Positions 32,633-36,980 of a DNA stretch of 36,980 nt are shown in pieces. The first letter of the stretch is position 1. Each line of letters begins with the position of its first letter. The notes below the pieces were generated by a model. It was not told the origin of the DNA. It made no database searches and saw only the letters and a list, made by a program, of their open reading frames with translations. This stretch comes from an uncultured Rickettsiales bacterium (lineage in GTDB: Bacteria; Pseudomonadota; Alphaproteobacteria; Rickettsiales; Deianiraeaceae), in NCBI GenBank assembly GCA_905480015.1, contig CAJQOT010000038.1:1-36980 (forward strand), read 5' to 3'. The position numbers were made by a program, and so were the translations under genes.

Positions 32633-33364
32633 TTACTTTTGTGGCACATCAAACGAATCGCCAAGGTAGTGTTTTTGTACACCTTCATGAGAAAGAATAT
32701 CTTCTTGTGTTCCCTCCGTTAATACTTTACCATTATATATAATGTATGTTCTGTCGGTAATTTTAAGAGTTTCACGAACATTGTGGTCGGTAATTACAAC
32801 GCCAATGTTTTTATCTTTTAAATGTTTTATCAGGTTGTTAATGTCTATAACGGATATAGGGTCTACACCTGCAAATGGTTCGTCTAAAAAAACAAATTTA
32901 GGATTTAACGCTAACAATCTTGCAATTTCAAGCCTTCTTCGTTCCCCACCTGAAAGGGAAAGGGAGCGTTCTTTGCGAAGATGCAATATATTAAATTCTT
33001 CAAGTAGCTCATCGAGTTTAATGCGAATTTTCTTCCTATCTTTTTCAACAATTTCTAATATTGCAATAATATTATCTTCTACGCTTAAACCTCTAAAAAT
33101 TGATGGCTCCTGCGGTAGATACCCTATGCCAAGCCGTCCACGCTCATGCATTGACATATATGTGATATCACATCCATCAACAATAATATTGCCTCCACTT
33201 GGCTTTGCAATTCCAATAATCATATAAAATGCAGTAGTCTTACCTGCACCATTTGGTCCAAGAATACCTACAACCTCACCAGTATTAATTGTTAAATTCA
33301 AACCTTTAATTACATGTTTTTTACCAAAAAACTTTTGTAAGTTATTGACAATAATTTGTGACAT
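32633..33364 (-). CDS. lptB: Lipopolysaccharide export ABC ATPase LptB
   Basis: Cytoplasmic ATPase of the LptB2FG complex that extracts LPS from the inner membrane for transport to the outer membrane. The 243-aa protein carries Walker A GPNGAGKTT (36-44), the Q-loop in GIGYLPQEPSIFRGLSVEDN, the signature LSGGERRR (137-144), Walker B FVFLDEP (157-163) and the switch His194 in ITDHNVRET. The RLGIGYLPQEPSIFR block is specific to LptB. Its ATG overlaps the virB3 stop (TAATG), so translation is coupled to a secretion gene. lptA and lptC, its usual neighbours, are absent here. Confidence 0.97.
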   Translation of the reverse strand: MSQIIVNNLQKFFGKKHVIKGLNLTINTGEVVGILGPNGAGKTTAFYMIIGIAKPSGGNIIVDGCDITYMSMHERGRLGIGYLPQEPSIFRGLSVEDNIIAILEIVEKDRKKIRIKLDELLEEFNILHLRKERSLSLSGGERRRLEIARLLALNPKFVFLDEPFAGVDPISVIDINNLIKHLKDKNIGVVITDHNVRETLKITDRTYIIYNGKVLTEGTQEDILSHEGVQKHYLGDSFDVPQK

Positions 33365-33666
33365 TAGTAAAAATCATAAGATGCTTTATTGTTAAAAATC
33401 AATTTGTGCTTACACTTTGAAAAATTTGCCTGCTTGTTAATGAACATCTCAATTAGAAGTGGCTCTTTTAAGCATATTGAGTACGCAATGCCGTGAATAG
33501 CACCTGCAATTAATACAACCTTAAAGTCCGATCTTAATACAAAATATAACATGCTAATCATCATATTAACCATCACATAAGTGTATGTTACACCAAATAC
33601 CATAGGTACTCGAGTTAGCCCACCGAAGAGTAAATCTAATTTTACATAACCTACCTTTTTTGACAC
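33364..33666 (-). CDS. virB3: Type IV secretion protein VirB3
   Basis: Small inner-membrane component of the P-type T4SS that works next to the VirB4 ATPase. The 100-aa protein shows the family layout: an N-terminal LDLLFGGLTRVPMVFGVTYT (D-x-L-F-x-G-L-T-R-P/V-P-M) leading into hydrophobic helices (about residues 22-65). A conserved cytosolic end CLKEPLLIEMFINKQANFSK follows. Its stop overlaps the lptB start. In related genomes virB3 is normally followed by virB4; here it has been separated and joined to lptB. Confidence 0.9.
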   Translation of the reverse strand: MSKKVGYVKLDLLFGGLTRVPMVFGVTYTYVMVNMMISMLYFVLRSDFKVVLIAGAIHGIAYSICLKEPLLIEMFINKQANFSKCKHKLIFNNKASYDFY

Positions 33667-33814
33667 CTTATAGCGGAAAGTTTAATTTTATTAATACAGC
33701 ACAATTCTATTTTGTCAATGCTGAATATTACATCAGAGGTGTTAATATACTTATTCTTGATATATTAAGCAATATGGTGCAAAATTAAGATGGTAATTTC
33801 TTTTCCTCATTCTT

Positions 33815-34990
33815 CTATATTTCCATTGCTATCATACGACCAGTATGGGGTCCTTTCGCTGCCTTATCTGCTTGAACCCATGATTTATCAAGCCTTACTT
33901 GTGCATCTGCTGATTTATGAATTGCTGTTGTATCTGTTGAGTCATTCCATGGTGGAGGATTTGTAACGCTTGTTTTTGTCCTTCCCTTCTCAATGCTTAC
34001 TGATAGCCGTGCTTTAGGATTGCTAAGTCTTGATAGCCTTGTCGTACCTGTCCCAACATGTGCTTTTTTTACTGATAGCCTTGTCGTACCTGCATCAACA
34101 TTTACTTTTTTTACTGATTGCTTTGCTTTTTTAGGAGTTGCCTTAACCGACGCTTTTTTTACTGATTGCTTTGCCTGTGTTGAGCGTGCATCAACATTTA
34201 CTTTGTTTACTGATAGCCTTGTCGCACCTGTCTCAACATTTACTTTTTTTACTGATTGCTTTGCTTTTTTAGGAGTTGCCTTAACCGACGCTTTTTTTAC
34301 TGATTGCTTTGCCTGTGTTGAGCATGCATCAACATTTTTCTCACAATCGGGTATTTGATCTATTACAGGCAAATCTTGTCTGCCTTGTTCTTTAATTGCA
34401 TTTACTTGCTCTTCAATTGCTTGTTTTATTTTGTTACAAGTACTACGAATGGTAATGTTTTTGTCACACACAAGGTGAGCAAGATATTTTATTGATTCAA
34501 CATCTAAGTTCAAGTTCTCCTGTTCGTCGTACAACCATAATGTACCATTCTTAGCCAAACAGTCCAAAGAACCTTTTTCTATAGTTTCCATTCCACAATT
34601 TTCCAATGCTATATTCTTAACATTTCTATCACTGAATAAATCGTGTGGTAAAGTTTTCATCGTACCGATCAAACGTAGCGTTCCAACAGTCGCGCCATTC
34701 AAAAAACCTTTTTCTACTGTGTCACTATGCACAGTTAGATATTCAACATTCACACCATTCAAAGCATCTCTTGGTATCTTTTTTATATTCGCTGTGTCAA
34801 AAGGAAGGATTTTAATAGGAAGATCGCACTCTCGTATTATCTGAAAAAGTTCTGTAAAGCCTTCTGTAGATAATACCAGATCCCATACATCATCCAGGTC
34901 TATATAACCTTTTTCTCTACTATTTTTTAATTCTTGAATTTGATCTTGTATCTTTGTTAATGTATCTTTTTGATCTAAATCTTGTGGCAT
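33815..34990 (-). CDS. Leucine-rich N-terminus plus basic 46-residue repeats, 391 aa
   Basis: Unrecognised. Residues ~55-160 have a loose leucine-rich pattern (IKKIPRDALNGVNVEYLTVH, VGTLRLIGTMKTLPHDLF, VKNIALENCGMETIEKGSL) like BspA-type LRRs. Residues ~215-320 are strongly basic, with a 46-residue unit (STQAKQSVKKASVKATPKKA then KQSVKKVNV) present twice and shorter echoes (GTTRLSVKKAHVGTGTTRLS). No signal peptide is present. The LRR plus a Lys-rich histone-tail-like repeat suggests a host-directed or DNA-binding protein, possibly a T4SS substrate; this is inference. The promoter side carries two direct copies of AATGGGGGTAAA. Confidence 0.75.
   Translation of the reverse strand: MPQDLDQKDTLTKIQDQIQELKNSREKGYIDLDDVWDLVLSTEGFTELFQIIRECDLPIKILPFDTANIKKIPRDALNGVNVEYLTVHSDTVEKGFLNGATVGTLRLIGTMKTLPHDLFSDRNVKNIALENCGMETIEKGSLDCLAKNGTLWLYDEQENLNLDVESIKYLAHLVCDKNITIRSTCNKIKQAIEEQVNAIKEQGRQDLPVIDQIPDCEKNVDACSTQAKQSVKKASVKATPKKAKQSVKKVNVETGATRLSVNKVNVDARSTQAKQSVKKASVKATPKKAKQSVKKVNVDAGTTRLSVKKAHVGTGTTRLSRLSNPKARLSVSIEKGRTKTSVTNPPPWNDSTDTTAIHKSADAQVRLDKSWVQADKAAKGPHTGRMIAMEI
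34050..34330 (-). repeat. 138-nt repeat in the 391-aa gene
   Basis: Two near-identical units are offset by 138 nt (for example CCTTAACCGACGC at 34141 and 34279). They keep the frame and encode the 46-residue Lys-rich unit. Confidence 0.88.
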
Positions 34991-35030
34991 AATATGATTT
35001 TAATATATTTATATAATACTATAGCATATT

Positions 35031-35066
35031 TTTACCCCCATTACAACGCAATTCTTTACCCCCATT
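35031..35066 (-). promoter_or_regulatory. Direct repeats upstream of the 391-aa gene
   Basis: On the minus strand AATGGGGGTAAA occurs at 35066-35055 and again at 35042-35031, 24 bases apart, just upstream of TATAGT and the gene start. This fits two turns of the helix for an activator or repressor site. Confidence 0.45.
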
Positions 35067-35145
35067 TATAAAAAAAAGATAATAAGGTAATTTTCTTGAC
35101 ATAAACTATTTTATATTGCCGTTATGTATGTATTTTTATTTATGA

Positions 35146-36111
35146 TTGGTGTCGAACTTTATCAAAGCTTTAAACGGTAACAACCCACACACGCCACCAA
35201 TATGGATGATGAGGCAAGCTGGTAGATACCATTCACATTATAGAAAAATTAAAAATCAGCACTCTTTTGAAGAGATATGCAAAACGCCAAAACTTGCAGC
35301 GGAAGTTGCACTTGCACCAATTGAAGCATTTGATTTCGACGCAGGAATTTTATTTTCCGATATTCTATATATTGTTGAAGGGTTAGGTTATAATGTCACA
35401 TTCAACCCTGGCCCAATCATTACTACAAATAATGATAAAACAAAAAAAGACATAAACTTTCTTTCTTTTCAGGCGAATGCCATCATAGAAACAAAAAAAC
35501 TTTTAGGTAGTGTGCCTTTAATCGGCTTTGTTGGCGGAATTGCAACAATATTTAAATTTATAAAAGCAGATAACACTCTACATGAAAGACATAGCTACAT
35601 TAATAATTTTTGCTATGATATTATCGACCTATACATTCAAAATATTAAAATGCAAATAGACGCTGGAGTAAACACCATTGCAATTTTGGATAGCAGAACG
35701 GTGCCAAATACTCATGAATATTGGAGTTTTACCCAAAAAAATATTATTGATGTCATCAATAAATATTGCGACATTCCAATTATATACTATTCCGACTGTC
35801 AACAGCATGAGACATTGGAAGGTCTTGCGTGTGTTGGTTTAAATTCTAAAAATGACCCTGTATATTCCATACAAAGAAATTTTGGACTTCATACCGTTCA
35901 AGGTACTTTTGACGAACAATTATTTACATTGCCACACATAGAATGTGCAAAAAAAATTGAAGAATACTTCCAATATATATTTGACAACACAACGCCAACA
36001 GAACGCACAATGTGGGTAAACTCCCCAGGGCATGGTGTCCCAAAAAATGCATTAGAGGAAAATATTAAATATTTTGTTACAAAAGGTAAGGAGGCATTTA
36101 AAATTCCTTGA
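35146..36111 (+). CDS. hemE: Uroporphyrinogen decarboxylase (non-ATG start)
   Basis: Decarboxylates uroporphyrinogen III to coproporphyrinogen III in heme synthesis. The protein, about 321 aa, shows IWMMRQAGRYHSHYRK (RQAGRY at 23-28), AFDFDAGILFSDILY with the catalytic Asp72, and the C-terminal WVNSPGHGVPKNALEENI. The usual S/G-x-P-W-T-L segment is replaced by GFVGGIATIFKF, so it is a divergent member and about 20 residues short. An in-frame TGA lies at 35143-35145, so the start must be TTG (35146) or GTG (35149). Two short ATG frames overlap the start. Its last 14 bases overlap prs on the opposite strand. Confidence 0.92.
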   Translation: MVSNFIKALNGNNPHTPPIWMMRQAGRYHSHYRKIKNQHSFEEICKTPKLAAEVALAPIEAFDFDAGILFSDILYIVEGLGYNVTFNPGPIITTNNDKTKKDINFLSFQANAIIETKKLLGSVPLIGFVGGIATIFKFIKADNTLHERHSYINNFCYDIIDLYIQNIKMQIDAGVNTIAILDSRTVPNTHEYWSFTQKNIIDVINKYCDIPIIYYSDCQQHETLEGLACVGLNSKNDPVYSIQRNFGLHTVQGTFDEQLFTLPHIECAKKIEEYFQYIFDNTTPTERTMWVNSPGHGVPKNALEENIKYFVTKGKEAFKIP

Positions 36112-36980
36112 TGCGTTGAATTGCAGCATTAATTATGAAATCAGATACATTAAGTTGAATGATTTTTGAAGGATAACTTGCGTGTGTAATAGTGTTTGAT
36201 ACAAAAATATTTTGCAATGATGAATTATTTATTTTTGATAATGCATTACCAGAAAAAATACCATGAGTGGCATACGCTACGACTGCCTTCGCCCCATTTT
36301 GCATAAGTATATCTGAGGCATTGCATAATGTTCCTGCGGTGTCAATAATATCATCCACAATAATACATATTTTATTTTGTGGATTTCCCACAACGGATAC
36401 TGCCTGCGATACACCCGCTGAAGATCGTGTTTTTTCAACAGTAATACTTTCAACGGATAGATTGTCGGCAATTTTTCTTGCAAACTTTGCACCACCAATA
36501 TCTGCCGCACAAATAGCAATATCCTGCATATTATAATTTGCACAAATATGCTCTAGTATAAAACTTTCTAATAAGATGTTAAAACATGGCTTTTGAAAAA
36601 AACCTTGAATTTGCGGAGAGTGTAAGTCTACAATAGACACTGTGCATATAGATTTGTGAGATAGTAAATCAGCAATAACTTTGCCAGAAAATGGTGCATA
36701 TTGAGAGATTTCTCTATCTTGTCTTGAGTAACACAAGTATGGAATAAGCAAATGAATTTGTCCAGATGAATTGCGTGATATTACATCAATTGATAATAAC
36801 AGTTCAATAATATTTTGATGAGAACCAAAAAGAGACTGAATGACAAGAAAAGATTTTTTTGATAAGTCTAGACCATCAAGGTTGATAGATATTTCTCCAT
36901 CAGAAAAGGAAGTAAGAGTCGGGCAATAATCATCAGCATTGCTGGAGAGACACTGCCCGTTACTCAAAAAGACTTTTTGC
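36098..36980 (-). CDS. prs: Ribose-phosphate pyrophosphokinase (N-terminus cut by window end)
   Basis: Makes PRPP from ribose-5-phosphate and ATP for nucleotide, His and Trp synthesis. The frame is open to the window end (KVFLSNGQCLSSNADDY at the edge), so the true start is probably just outside. A TTG at 36967 is unlikely to be the start. Motifs are SFSDGEISINL, IPYLCYSRQDRE, VDLHSPQIQGFF, the flexible-loop VEKTRSS, and the PRPP-binding VDDIIDTAGTL (canonical VDDMIDTGGT). It is somewhat shorter and more divergent than the ~315-aa standard. It converges on hemE with a 14-base overlap. Confidence 0.93.
   Translation of the reverse strand, partial: QKVFLSNGQCLSSNADDYCPTLTSFSDGEISINLDGLDLSKKSFLVIQSLFGSHQNIIELLLSIDVISRNSSGQIHLLIPYLCYSRQDREISQYAPFSGKVIADLLSHKSICTVSIVDLHSPQIQGFFQKPCFNILLESFILEHICANYNMQDIAICAADIGGAKFARKIADNLSVESITVEKTRSSAGVSQAVSVVGNPQNKICIIVDDIIDTAGTLCNASDILMQNGAKAVVAYATHGIFSGNALSKINNSSLQNIFVSNTITHASYPSKIIQLNVSDFIINAAIQRIKEF

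Noticed and set aside
33993-34358. 121-codon plus-strand frame rich in repeated FFTD-type residues
   Set aside because: It is the antisense image of the Lys-rich repeats of the 391-aa minus-strand gene and has no independent support.

Overview
The window is visibly AT-rich and densely packed with bacterial genes. Two P-type type IV secretion (T4SS) genes, virD4 and an orphan virB3, sit among scattered housekeeping genes. There are also small XRE regulators of a kind common in obligate intracellular alphaproteobacteria, and broken operons (cyo, nuo, pdh, hem, str). Together these suggest an alphaproteobacterial endosymbiont or host-associated bacterium of the Rickettsiales/Holosporales type. 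The pantothenate genes and the cytochrome o oxidase mean it is not a typical Rickettsia. The lineage is an inference from gene content; no search was run.

Layout. 1-2100 (minus strand): start of gltA, then ndk-gshA. 2503-6433 (plus): cyoCDE without cyoAB, then fusA. 6544-9672 (plus): a hemC-hemD-like fusion, nuoE and a dihydrouridine synthase. 10021-13410 (plus): a tight overlapping operon gcvH / exported protein / panB / predicted outer-membrane protein / panC. 13455-14405 (minus): a charged, repeat-ended protein divergent from virD4 (14584-16446), followed by an XRE regulator (16598-17110) and two overlapping glycine-rich small ORFs (17386-17977). 18029-19897 (minus): pdhB and a beta-carbonic anhydrase. 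19982-20233: a remnant of an IS200/IS605 transposase. 20282-23405: an alpha/beta-hydrolase lipoprotein, a repeat-rich intergenic region, a second XRE regulator and an unknown protein. 23638-26846: mnmA, purB, a 40-codon ORF and a rhodanese. 26922-27764: a lone phage-tail-like DUF2793 protein. 27767-30244 (minus): an 825-aa acidic repeat protein. 30527-32554: a LysR regulator, a GNAT acetyltransferase and a small unknown ORF. 32633-33666 (minus): virB3 coupled to lptB. 33815-34990 (minus): a leucine-rich/basic-repeat protein. 35146-36980: hemE (plus) and prs (minus, cut by the window end).

How the genes fit together. Housekeeping functions cover energy (gltA, pdhB, cyoCDE, nuoE), heme (hemC/D, hemE, with cyoE using the heme), nucleotides (prs, purB, ndk), CoA precursor (panB, panC), glutathione, one-carbon metabolism (gcvH) and tRNA modification (mnmA, dus). 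The accessory layer is a T4SS coupling protein plus several repeat-rich, probably non-exported-by-Sec proteins that are reasonable but unproven effector candidates.

The most unusual signal is an exactly duplicated 45-nt element at 21871-21915 and 32211-32255. It can fold as an H-type pseudoknot followed by a T-run and lies upstream of two unrelated small genes. Other non-coding structure includes a perfect 38-bp palindrome followed by a terminator-like hairpin (30348-30416), a second duplicated intergenic block near the XRE genes, and recurrent promoter-proximal motifs. I found no tRNA, rRNA or CRISPR array.
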